Shown here in pieces: positions 1 through 6,965 of a stretch of 8,310 nucleotides of DNA. Both the position numbers and the translations under genes were made by a program. The notes below the pieces were generated by a model. The model saw nothing but the letters and a program-made list of their open reading frames with translations. It searched no databases and had not been told where the DNA came from. Each line of letters starts with the position of its first letter. Within the stretch, counting starts at the first letter, position 1. The stretch covers positions 1-8,310 of the forward strand of contig JAGBEZ010000027.1 of the NCBI GenBank assembly GCA_017936725.1, written 5' to 3'. The DNA comes from Agathobacter sp. Its GTDB lineage: Bacteria; Bacillota_A; Clostridia; Lachnospirales; Lachnospiraceae.

Positions 1-33
1 ATACTATCCTGATAAGCAAGACAAGGAGTACTT

Positions 34-636
34 ATGTGTCAGGAAGTATTGGAAATCGTACAGGAAATGGACCGCAAGCAACTAGAGGTTAAGATGGCAC
101 TACAATGTGCACCAGTTCTTACAGGTATCAAAATATCAAATCTTTTAAATGTGGAAAGGGAGTATGAGGGCAGTGTTTGCAGAATCCTACGAAATACAGG
201 GATCGTTTCCTATCGTTTGTTAAGTTGTGAGAACAAAACAGTGTTTTTGTTGTTTCGAAGAAAATAGTTAGATTGGTATTTGAAAGAGCCAAAGGTACAA
301 GCATTTTTTATTTCAAATGGATACAAAGACTTATCTCTAACAGGTATTCTAAAAAGATTTAGTCAACAATATGCAACGTATATGTTTCGAGGAGGGAATT
401 TCCCACACGAAATGGGACTCCTTTTAGGATACCCAGTAGAGGATGTGCAAGGTTTCATCGAGCATAAGGGAAAGGACTATCTGTATGCAGGATACTGGAA
501 GGTGTACACCGATTTAGAAGAAAAGAAAGCCCTCTTCGAGGCATATGAAAGTGCGAAAGAAGCCTTACTATTATTGGTGTCGGGCGGATATACCGTTCCT
601 ATGATGATAGAAAGGATCCGTCATATTCCTTTTTGA
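34..636 (+). pseudogene. DUF3793-family protein gene interrupted by an in-frame amber codon
   Basis: Read as one frame this encodes 200 codons, a plausible full length for the DUF3793 family, whose biochemical role is unknown. The ATG at 34 has a good ribosome binding site (AAGGAG at 23-28, 5-base spacer). The N-terminal half carries the family-like segment CAPVLTGIKISNLL. The C-terminal half carries the most recognisable core, FPHEMGLLLGYPVEDVQGFI (starting at codon 123) and GYWKVY (codons 153-158). Codon 78 is TAG (265-267), between FRRK and LDWYLKEPKVQAFF, where the family normally continues without a break. There is no frameshift. As written, translation gives a 77-residue N-terminal fragment. 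A 118-residue fragment could start at TTG 280, but nothing resembling a Shine-Dalgarno site precedes it. The rest of the frame is clean, so the lesion is recent, or the codon is read through, or it is a sequencing error. Family assignment is from recognition of the motifs. Confidence 0.75.
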
Positions 637-667
637 TGACAAAAAAGCAAAAAAGTGGTAGTATAAT
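636..667 (+). promoter_or_regulatory. Probable promoter for hypF
   Basis: A perfect -10 hexamer TATAAT lies at 662-667. The best -35-like match is ATGACA at 636-641, which overlaps the DUF3793 stop codon and has a long 20-bp spacer, so the -35 is weak. A start about 7 bases after the -10 would leave a leader of about 30 bases before the hypF ATG. No terminator-like hairpin separates this site from the preceding gene, so read-through from upstream is also possible. Confidence 0.5.
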
Positions 668-704
668 CTTGTAAAATTAACACAAGAAAGACAGAAACTA
701 GAAC

Positions 705-3179
705 ATGATTTATAGGATTACGGTTTCGGGTTTGGTACAGGGAATTGGATTTCGTCCTTTTGTAGCCGAACTAGCGGAGAAATTACATTTAGCTGGACAA
801 GTAAAGAATTTGGGTGGCATTGTAGAAATCATGGTTGCCGGAGACAAAGAGGCGGTGGAGAATTTTATCCAGCGTCTTAGTTTCGTTGGAGGATATGTGG
901 AAGGCATTTCCAAGGGGGTAAAAGAAGACTTTTGCGAAGAGATGAGATTGCCAGGATGCCGCTTAGATGAACTAGAAGTAGAAGTTCTCGCTGAGAATAA
1001 AACCAGAGAGAGAAATATATCCGAAGACGAAATCAATAAGAAAGATTGGCAGACAGACCAGAAATTCCACATAGTAGATAGTGGAAATGGGCGCGAGGTC
1101 CGTCGTTTCCTTCCGGTCGATTTGCCAACCTGTGACCGCTGTATTGCAGAAATGCATGATCCGAAAAATCGCAGATATCGTTATCCATTTATTAGTTGTA
1201 CAGCGTGTGGGCCTCGTTTTTCGATTCAGAGAAAAGTACCATATGATAGAGATGCCATTACCATGGATGCATTTCCTATGTGTGAGGCCTGTGAAACAGA
1301 ATATACGGAAAAAGGAAATATTCGTCGCCATGCGCAAACGATAGCATGTAAGGACTGTGGTCCAAGATTGCGATATATCAATATGAATAATTTCCTGCAA
1401 ATTTCAGAAGGGGTGCAAGCGATATCCCAATCTGTTCAAGATTTACTTCAAGGAAAAATCGGAGCAATAAAAGATATTGGAGGCTATCACTTTGCCTTTT
1501 TGCCAACGAATTCCGAAGCAGCAAGCAGACTTCGAGAGTTTAAAAATAGAGATAAAAAGCCTTTTGCAGTTATGTTTTTGAACTTAGAGGAAGTTCGAGA
1601 ATATTGTGAAGTATCTGAGAAAGAGGCTGCACTTTTAGAGTCTTCTGCAAGACCAATTGTGCTTTTGAAAAAGAAAAAGGACTTTGTCCCAGAAATATGC
1701 GGGGAAAGTGATAGAATCGGAGCGCTTCTTCCATGCAATCCTTTGCAGATTTTATTGTTGGAGGAAACAGGCCCACTTGTTATGACGAGTGGGAATCGTG
1801 GCGGTGAGCCAATCATTATTTCGGAAGAAGAAATGATAGCGCATCTCGGAAACGGCATCGATTTTATGCTGACACATGATCGAGAGATTTTGACACCACT
1901 AGATGATAGTATTTATCAGGTGACAAATTTTGTTGAGGCAGCAAAGGATAACCAAACGGCAAATACCAATACAAAAACTGCCACACAGTTGATTCGTCGT
2001 GCAAGGGGACTTGCTCCAGAACCAATTCGTTTGCATCGTAAACTTCCAAAAGATACGTTTGCAGCAGGTGGAGACTTAAAGGCTGTCTTTGGATTGGGTA
2101 GAGATGAAATGGTGTACTTGAGTCAGTATTTTGGTGATTTGGAGGATGTCCGCTGTGCAGAGAGTCGTGAGGCGGGAATTGCCCACATGACAGAGCTTTT
2201 GGAGATTTATCCAGAAATTACAGTAGGAGATTTGCATCCAGCCTATTTTTCTACGCAAAAGATGGAAAAGAAAGTCCAGCACCACCACGCGCACATAGCA
2301 TCTGTGATTGCGGAGCATGCACTAGAAGGTAAGGTTTTGGGTGTGGCTTGTGACGGAACAGGTTTCGGCACAGATGGTACGATTTGGGGAAGCGAATTCC
2401 TTTTATGTGAAAATGAAAAAATGATACGAACTGGGCATTTTTCATCGGTAAAATTAGTCGGAGGAGATGCAAGCGCGAAACAGGCAGATATGACCTTGTA
2501 TTCTTATATGTTAGAAGCAAGAGAAAGAGGCATCGATGTAGATGACTTTTTTAAGGAGCGTGAGAATGCCTGCGTAGAGGAAAAGGGAAATGTAGATAAA
2601 GCATGGAAACAGAAACTGCAGCTTCAGGAAATGGCTTGGAAGCAGAATATCAATACCGCGTATTCTTCTTCTATGGGACGTTTGTTTGATGCAGCGGCGT
2701 CTCTTCTGGATATTTGTCATTATAATTCTTACGAGGGCGAATGTGCCATTCAGTTGGAGCAGGCAGCACATAGAGGTAAAGCAGAAATAGAAAAATCGCC
2801 GAGAGAAGATGCAGATGCATTTGAAAAACTTGTAAGAGTAAATGGTACCAAAATAGAGGAATGCTGGCAGGCAGATAGCGTGCAATTGCTGGCAGATTTG
2901 TATCATTTAAAGAAAGACTATACAAAAGAAGTATTAGCTTATATTTTCCACCAAGCAGTAGCAAATGCAATTGTAACGATTGCAGACACTATTTGCAGGG
3001 AGCAAGGCACGAATCAGGTAGCATTAAGTGGAGGAACTTTCATCAATCGTATCCTTTTGACAGAGGTAATAAAGGGATTAGAAGCGAAAGAGAAAAACGT
3101 ATACATCAATGAGAAAGTACCTTGCGGAGATGGTGGCATTGCATTAGGCCAAATGTATTTAGCGACATTTTCTTCATAG
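705..3179 (+). CDS. hypF: Carbamoyltransferase HypF, [NiFe]-hydrogenase maturation
   Basis: HypF uses carbamoyl phosphate and ATP to form carbamoyl-adenylate and transfers the carbamoyl group to the C-terminal cysteine of HypE, the first step in making the cyanide ligands of the [NiFe] centre; it is cytoplasmic. All family domains are visible in order. The acylphosphatase domain has GLVQGIGFRPFV (9-20), with Arg17 and Asn35 at the catalytic positions. Two zinc-finger-like units of form C-x2-C-x18-C-x2-C use C143/C146/C165/C168 and C193/C196/C215/C218. The YrdC-like domain has AIKDIGGYHF (254-263), KKPFAVM (284-290) and TSGNRGGEPI (361-370). The Kae1-like domain has VQHHHAH (524-530), DGTGFGTDGTIWGSEF (550-565), SGGTFIN (775-781) and CGDGGIALGQ (807-816). 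At 824 residues it is somewhat longer than the usual 750-770, through charged or polar insertions near 93-118 and 407-426. The ATG at 705 is right for the acylphosphatase start, but its Shine-Dalgarno site is weak. No other hyp or hydrogenase gene is in the window. Confidence 0.97.
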   Translation: MIYRITVSGLVQGIGFRPFVAELAEKLHLAGQVKNLGGIVEIMVAGDKEAVENFIQRLSFVGGYVEGISKGVKEDFCEEMRLPGCRLDELEVEVLAENKTRERNISEDEINKKDWQTDQKFHIVDSGNGREVRRFLPVDLPTCDRCIAEMHDPKNRRYRYPFISCTACGPRFSIQRKVPYDRDAITMDAFPMCEACETEYTEKGNIRRHAQTIACKDCGPRLRYINMNNFLQISEGVQAISQSVQDLLQGKIGAIKDIGGYHFAFLPTNSEAASRLREFKNRDKKPFAVMFLNLEEVREYCEVSEKEAALLESSARPIVLLKKKKDFVPEICGESDRIGALLPCNPLQILLLEETGPLVMTSGNRGGEPIIISEEEMIAHLGNGIDFMLTHDREILTPLDDSIYQVTNFVEAAKDNQTANTNTKTATQLIRRARGLAPEPIRLHRKLPKDTFAAGGDLKAVFGLGRDEMVYLSQYFGDLEDVRCAESREAGIAHMTELLEIYPEITVGDLHPAYFSTQKMEKKVQHHHAHIASVIAEHALEGKVLGVACDGTGFGTDGTIWGSEFLLCENEKMIRTGHFSSVKLVGGDASAKQADMTLYSYMLEARERGIDVDDFFKERENACVEEKGNVDKAWKQKLQLQEMAWKQNINTAYSSSMGRLFDAAASLLDICHYNSYEGECAIQLEQAAHRGKAEIEKSPREDADAFEKLVRVNGTKIEECWQADSVQLLADLYHLKKDYTKEVLAYIFHQAVANAIVTIADTICREQGTNQVALSGGTFINRILLTEVIKGLEAKEKNVYINEKVPCGDGGIALGQMYLATFSS

Positions 3180-3194
3180 AAAATTGTAACAATT

Positions 3195-3200
3195 AAGGAG
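3195..3200 (+). promoter_or_regulatory. Ribosome binding site of the first ABC gene
   Basis: AAGGAG, 7 bases before the ATG at 3208, fixes the start of the first ABC exporter subunit. It sits in the 28-bp gap after hypF, which contains no terminator hairpin and is too short for an independent promoter of normal layout. Confidence 0.8.
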
Positions 3201-3207
3201 TAGAAAC

Positions 3208-4983
3208 ATGATTTTTGGAAAACACATCAATCGATATTATATAAAATATGCCGGCTGGCTGCTATTAGGATTGCTTTCGCTAGTCATTGTTGACTGGTTT
3301 CAGCTTGTGATTCCAAATATGTACCAGATGGTTATCAATGGCATGAATACGGGATTTGTCGAAGTAGATGGTGTGCAAAAGGTGTTTGATTTGAACTTTC
3401 TTTTGGATGAAATCTGTATGCCAATGGTGTGGATTATTTTAGCAATGGTCTTTGGACGTTTCCTTTGGCGTGTCGCCTTCTTTGGGGTAGGGATTCGAGT
3501 AGAAGCAGACCTTAGAAATCGTATGTTTGACCATGCGAAGGATTTAAGTTGCGAATATTATCAGGTAAACAAAGTTGGAAATCTGATGAGTTTGTTTACG
3601 AACGATTTGGATACGATTCAGGAATGTTTTGCGTGGGGGCTTTTGATGTTCTTTGACGCCACGTTCCTAGGGGTACTGGCTATCATCAAGATGTGGAATA
3701 TGGACCCGGTGCTGACACTGTTTGCAATGATTCCTATGGCGTTTTTGTTAGGGGCAAGTTTGGTCTTGGGCGCCTATATGATGAAAAAGTGGGATGTGCG
3801 TCAGGCTGCATTTTCCAAACTTTCTGATTTTTCGCAGGAAAGTTTTTCTGGTATTGCAGTAATCAAAGCCTTTGTAAAAGAAGCCAAAGAGCTTATGGCA
3901 TTTAAAAAACTAAATGAAGAAAATGAGACAGCAAATATTGATTATACGAAATTTTCTGTGCTCCTTCGTATTCTAACGACACTTTTCATTGAAAGTGTGA
4001 CTTGTGTTATTTTAGGATACGGTGGATATTTGGCTTACAAGGGGCAGTTTAATGCGGGACAGCTGGTGGAATTCATTGGCTATTTTACCGCTATCGTTTG
4101 GCCAATTATGGCGGTTGCGGAACTTATCGATATGGTGTCGCGTGGTAACGCTTCTTTAAAACGTATCGGGGAACTTTTAGAAGCAAAGCAGAATGTCATC
4201 GACAGAGAAGATGTAAAAGAATTAAAAGACATAAAGGGTGACATTGAGTTTAAGCATCTTACCTTCCGTTATCCAGATGGAGAATATGATGTACTCGAGG
4301 ATATCTCCTTTCAAATTCATGCAGGAGAAAATGTTGGCTTGGTAGGAAAGACTGGAGCGGGAAAAACAACGTTAGTAGACCTGATTCTTCGTGCCTACAA
4401 TGTACCAGATGGAACCTTGTTTATTGATGGATATGATGTAAATACCGTTGCGATTCGTGACGTACGAGAAGGCTGTGCCTATGTACCACAAGATAATTTC
4501 CTTTTCTCAGATACCATCGAAAACAACATCGCATTTGCTACGGATGAGAAGGTACATAGTGCAGTGGTTGACGCTGCTATGTTGGCTGATGTGGACAGTA
4601 ATATTCAGGAATTTAAAGATGTATATGATACTGTTTTAGGGGAACGTGGCGTGACGGTTTCAGGTGGACAGAAACAGCGTATTTCGATTGCGCGCGCCCT
4701 TATGAAAGATGCACCTATTCTGATTTTGGATGATTCGGTATCAGCCGTAGATACAAAGACAGAACGTACCATTTTGCAGAATTTAAGGAAGACGCGTGCG
4801 GGCAAGACAACAATTTTGATTGCACATCGTATTTCCACGATTGAACAGATGGACAAGATTCTTTTTATTGAAGATGGGAAACTAATCGCAGTGGGCACAC
4901 ATGCTAAGCTGTACCACACCTGTCCGTCATACCAAAAGATGGTGGACCTTCAGAAATTGGAAGAGGAAGGGGGGAATCAGTAA
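3208..4983 (+). CDS. ABC exporter half-transporter, subunit with degenerate Walker B (BmrC/TM287-like)
   Basis: This is a 591-residue membrane-fused ABC protein. The N-terminal domain has about six membrane helices (roughly 14-36, 72-95, 143-163, 167-190, 250-276, 286-306), and the ATPase domain starts near 345. Visible motifs are Walker A GKTGAGKT (380-387), Q-loop Gln428, signature VSGGQ (484-488), Walker B ILILDD (504-509) and switch His540. The residue after the Walker B aspartate is Asp509 instead of the catalytic glutamate, the hallmark of the degenerate-site partner in heterodimeric exporters. The signature is canonical and should complete the active site of the partner encoded immediately downstream. 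The family exports drugs, lipids or peptides, and the substrate here cannot be read from the sequence. The gene lies 28 bp after hypF and overlaps the next gene by one base, so co-transcription is likely. Confidence 0.93.
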   Translation: MIFGKHINRYYIKYAGWLLLGLLSLVIVDWFQLVIPNMYQMVINGMNTGFVEVDGVQKVFDLNFLLDEICMPMVWIILAMVFGRFLWRVAFFGVGIRVEADLRNRMFDHAKDLSCEYYQVNKVGNLMSLFTNDLDTIQECFAWGLLMFFDATFLGVLAIIKMWNMDPVLTLFAMIPMAFLLGASLVLGAYMMKKWDVRQAAFSKLSDFSQESFSGIAVIKAFVKEAKELMAFKKLNEENETANIDYTKFSVLLRILTTLFIESVTCVILGYGGYLAYKGQFNAGQLVEFIGYFTAIVWPIMAVAELIDMVSRGNASLKRIGELLEAKQNVIDREDVKELKDIKGDIEFKHLTFRYPDGEYDVLEDISFQIHAGENVGLVGKTGAGKTTLVDLILRAYNVPDGTLFIDGYDVNTVAIRDVREGCAYVPQDNFLFSDTIENNIAFATDEKVHSAVVDAAMLADVDSNIQEFKDVYDTVLGERGVTVSGGQKQRISIARALMKDAPILILDDSVSAVDTKTERTILQNLRKTRAGKTTILIAHRISTIEQMDKILFIEDGKLIAVGTHAKLYHTCPSYQKMVDLQKLEEEGGNQ

Positions 4984-6869
4984 TGGCAGAATTTTTACCT
5001 GTAATTATTGTAGGTGCGATTATTGGTGCCTTCGCTATCGTATTTATTTTGGGATATATGGCGATCAGTAAAGAAAAAAATCAGTTGGATGATGACAGAC
5101 ATATGTCAGACAAAGAACTTGTTGTGCGACTTCTTGCGTATGCAAAACCACATTGGAAGTCCTTTGTGCTTGTGTTCTTTATCATGATTTTTTCTATCGT
5201 GTATGATATTGTATCCCCACTGATTATTGGAGATATCCAAAACCTGGTAAAAGATGATTTTCAGTTAAATGATTTATATATTCGTGTAGCAGTATATGCG
5301 GGCATTTTGATTGTGTCTATGGTGTGTACGTATTTTCAGGCGATTATTTTGCAGAAAATCGGACAGAGAATTTTATCGAGTTTGCGTATGGACATTTTTA
5401 CCCATATCGAAAGATTATCTCATGAGCAGTTAAATAATATCCCGGTTGGGAAATTGGTCACACGTGTAACCAATGATACGAACTCGATTTCGATGATGTT
5501 TACCAACGTGCTGGTAACAATGATAAAAAATGCGATGGTAATCGTCGGCGTATTAGGGGCAATGCTGATGTTAAACTATGCACTTACGCTTATGGTGTTA
5601 TGCTTTGTGCCGTTTGTGGTACTGTTTACCGTGATTTTCCGCAAGTTTTCCAGACGTGCGCATAGAAAAGTAAATGATGCACGAACCGATATCAATACCT
5701 ATCTTTCTGAAAATTTATCGGGCATAAAAATTACGCAGATTTTTAACCGAGAAGAGCAAAAAATGCAGGATTTCTTAGAGCGAAGTGACCGATTGAAAAA
5801 GGCACGAATCAATCAGATGTTTGTATTTGGTATTTTCCGTCCGATGGTGTATATGCTCAATATATCGACCATTATGTGCCTGATGTATTTTGGCGCAAAG
5901 GGACAGATTCAGGAAACGGTTCTTTTCGGACAGACTATTACGAGTGCGGTTGTCGTTTCTTTTTACATGTACATCTCCAAGTTCTATCATCCAATTCAGA
6001 GCTTGGCGGAGCAGTTTGATGTGTTACAGCGCTCTTTCGCTGCAGCGGAAAAGATTTTTACCATTATGGATATGGTGCCGGAAATCGTAGATGAACCAGA
6101 TGCGATAGAACTAGACGAGATTCGCGGAGAAATCGAATTTAAAGACGTATGGTTTGCTTACAAGCCGGGCGAATGGGTACTAAAAGGGGTATCCTTCCAC
6201 GTAGAACCAAAGCAGACAGTTGCATTTGTCGGCTCAACGGGCTCTGGTAAGACGACGATTCTTTCTCTTATGGTGCGTAATTATGACATCCAAAAAGGGC
6301 AGATTCTTATCGACGGTATTGACATTAAGAAGATAAAAGTAGCTTCTCTGCGCAAACATTTTGGACAGATGCTTCAGGATGTCTTCCTGTTCTCTGGTGA
6401 CATCCGTAGTAATATCCTGCTTCGAGAAGAGGGCATTAGCGATGAAGAGGTAATGGAGGCTTGCTGTTATGTGAATGCAGATGCCTTTATCAATAAATTA
6501 GAAACTGGTTTGGATGAAGTGGTACAGGAGCGAGGAAATAACTTCTCCGCAGGACAGCGTCAGCTTCTTTCTTTTGCGAGAACGATTATTCACAAACCAG
6601 CGGTAATGATTCTCGATGAGGCGACCGCAAACATTGATACCGAGACAGAGCTTCTCATTCAGGATTCCTTAGAAAAGATGAAAAACATCGGAACTATGCT
6701 GATTGTAGCACACAGACTTTCTACGATTCAGCATTCAGATAATATCATCCTGCTTTCACAGGGAAAGATTATTGAGCAGGGCAATCATCAGGAACTTTTA
6801 GCAAAAAAAGGACAGTATTATCATTTGTATACGTTGCAGTATAGCAAACAACAGTTAGAACAGAGATAG
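4983..6869 (+). CDS. ABC exporter half-transporter, catalytic-site subunit (BmrD/TM288-like)
   Basis: This is a 628-residue partner of the preceding protein. The ATG overlaps the previous TAA by one base (TAATG), and a purine-rich GGAAGGGGGG ribosome site (4965-4974) ends 8 bases before it, so the two are probably translationally coupled at matched levels. ATPase motifs are Walker A GSTGSGKT (417-424), Q-loop Gln465, signature FSAGQ (521-525), Walker B MILDE (542-546) with the catalytic Glu546, and switch His577. The signature has Ala in place of the first Gly. Together with Asp509 of the partner it forms the degenerate site, while Glu546 pairs with the partner's SGGQ to form the working site. 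Besides the six core helices (from about 58) there is an extra hydrophobic N-terminal segment at about 5-28 followed by a charged linker, giving roughly 50 residues before the transporter core. Substrate unknown; likely a multidrug-type exporter by family. Confidence 0.93.
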   Translation: MAEFLPVIIVGAIIGAFAIVFILGYMAISKEKNQLDDDRHMSDKELVVRLLAYAKPHWKSFVLVFFIMIFSIVYDIVSPLIIGDIQNLVKDDFQLNDLYIRVAVYAGILIVSMVCTYFQAIILQKIGQRILSSLRMDIFTHIERLSHEQLNNIPVGKLVTRVTNDTNSISMMFTNVLVTMIKNAMVIVGVLGAMLMLNYALTLMVLCFVPFVVLFTVIFRKFSRRAHRKVNDARTDINTYLSENLSGIKITQIFNREEQKMQDFLERSDRLKKARINQMFVFGIFRPMVYMLNISTIMCLMYFGAKGQIQETVLFGQTITSAVVVSFYMYISKFYHPIQSLAEQFDVLQRSFAAAEKIFTIMDMVPEIVDEPDAIELDEIRGEIEFKDVWFAYKPGEWVLKGVSFHVEPKQTVAFVGSTGSGKTTILSLMVRNYDIQKGQILIDGIDIKKIKVASLRKHFGQMLQDVFLFSGDIRSNILLREEGISDEEVMEACCYVNADAFINKLETGLDEVVQERGNNFSAGQRQLLSFARTIIHKPAVMILDEATANIDTETELLIQDSLEKMKNIGTMLIVAHRLSTIQHSDNIILLSQGKIIEQGNHQELLAKKGQYYHLYTLQYSKQQLEQR

Positions 6870-6899
6870 GCTTTGGGTATTTCTCAAAATTTACCGTTC

Positions 6900-6921
6900 T
6901 TTGTATTGAAAAAAATACAAA
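6900..6921. repeat. A/T-rich inverted repeat overlapping the ispE -35 element
   Basis: TTTGTATT (6900-6907) and AATACAAA (6914-6921) are perfect 8-base inverted arms around a 6-base centre. With one G:C pair per arm it would make a poor RNA hairpin and is not followed by a terminator T-tract, so a protein-binding role is more likely than termination. It contains the same TTGTAT and ATACAA half-sites as the palindrome at 6939-6948 and covers the -35 hexamer. Confidence 0.45.
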
Positions 6922-6933
6922 AGAGAGTATAAT
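6906..6933 (+). promoter_or_regulatory. Promoter of the ispE-gntR unit
   Basis: TTGAAA (6906-6911) and TATAAT (6928-6933) are separated by 16 bp, a good sigma-A type promoter with 5 of 6 and 6 of 6 consensus bases. The predicted start is around 6940-6941, giving a leader of about 25 bases that contains the ispE ribosome binding site. The gap after the exporter genes holds no convincing Rho-independent terminator. Confidence 0.75.
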
Positions 6934-6938
6934 GAATA

Positions 6939-6948
6939 TTGTATACAA
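6939..6948. promoter_or_regulatory. Candidate GntR-family operator at the ispE transcription start
   Basis: TTGTATACAA is a perfect 10-bp palindrome with the GT-N2-AC core typical of GntR-family operators; the Bacillus subtilis GntR operator contains the same core. It starts 5 bases after the -10 and spans the predicted transcription start, a classic repressor position. A gene for a GntR/FCD protein lies two genes down in the same unit, so autoregulation is the simplest reading. Binding is inferred and not shown. Confidence 0.5.
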
Positions 6949-6965
6949 AGAGCAGAGGTGAAGCG

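Noticed and set aside
1..33. End of an upstream gene (forward frame 2 is open from the window edge)
   Set aside because: Only about a dozen residues precede the next start, and frame 3 is also open across the edge, so no gene can be supported.
501..510. Perfect 10-bp palindrome GGTGTACACC
   Set aside because: It lies inside coding sequence specifying the conserved KVYT segment of DUF3793 and has no promoter nearby; chance is the likely cause.
280..636. Independent small gene starting at TTG 280
   Set aside because: No ribosome binding site precedes it, it is in the same frame as the upstream half, and its content is the C-terminal part of DUF3793, so an interrupted single gene explains it better.
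1290..1370. Apparent loss of Phe from the RRFHAQ segment of the second HypF zinc finger
   Set aside because: The C-x2-C-x18-C-x2-C spacing is unchanged, so IRRHAQ is a substitution and not a deletion; the zinc ligands are intact.
972..1400. Long minus-strand open frame opposite hypF (also 2511-2906 and others)
   Set aside because: They lie entirely opposite strongly conserved HypF codons, show no recognisable motifs and have no ribosome binding site context; they are shadows.
6900..6921. Inverted repeat as a Rho-independent terminator after the exporter genes
   Set aside because: The stem is almost all A:T, the loop is A-rich and no T-tract follows; it also overlaps the promoter.
6939..6965. 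Alternative TTG start for ispE, giving nine extra residues
   Set aside because: The TTG lies at the predicted transcription start and within the palindrome, whereas the ATG at 6966 has a well-placed AGAGGTG site and gives the normal IspE N-terminus.
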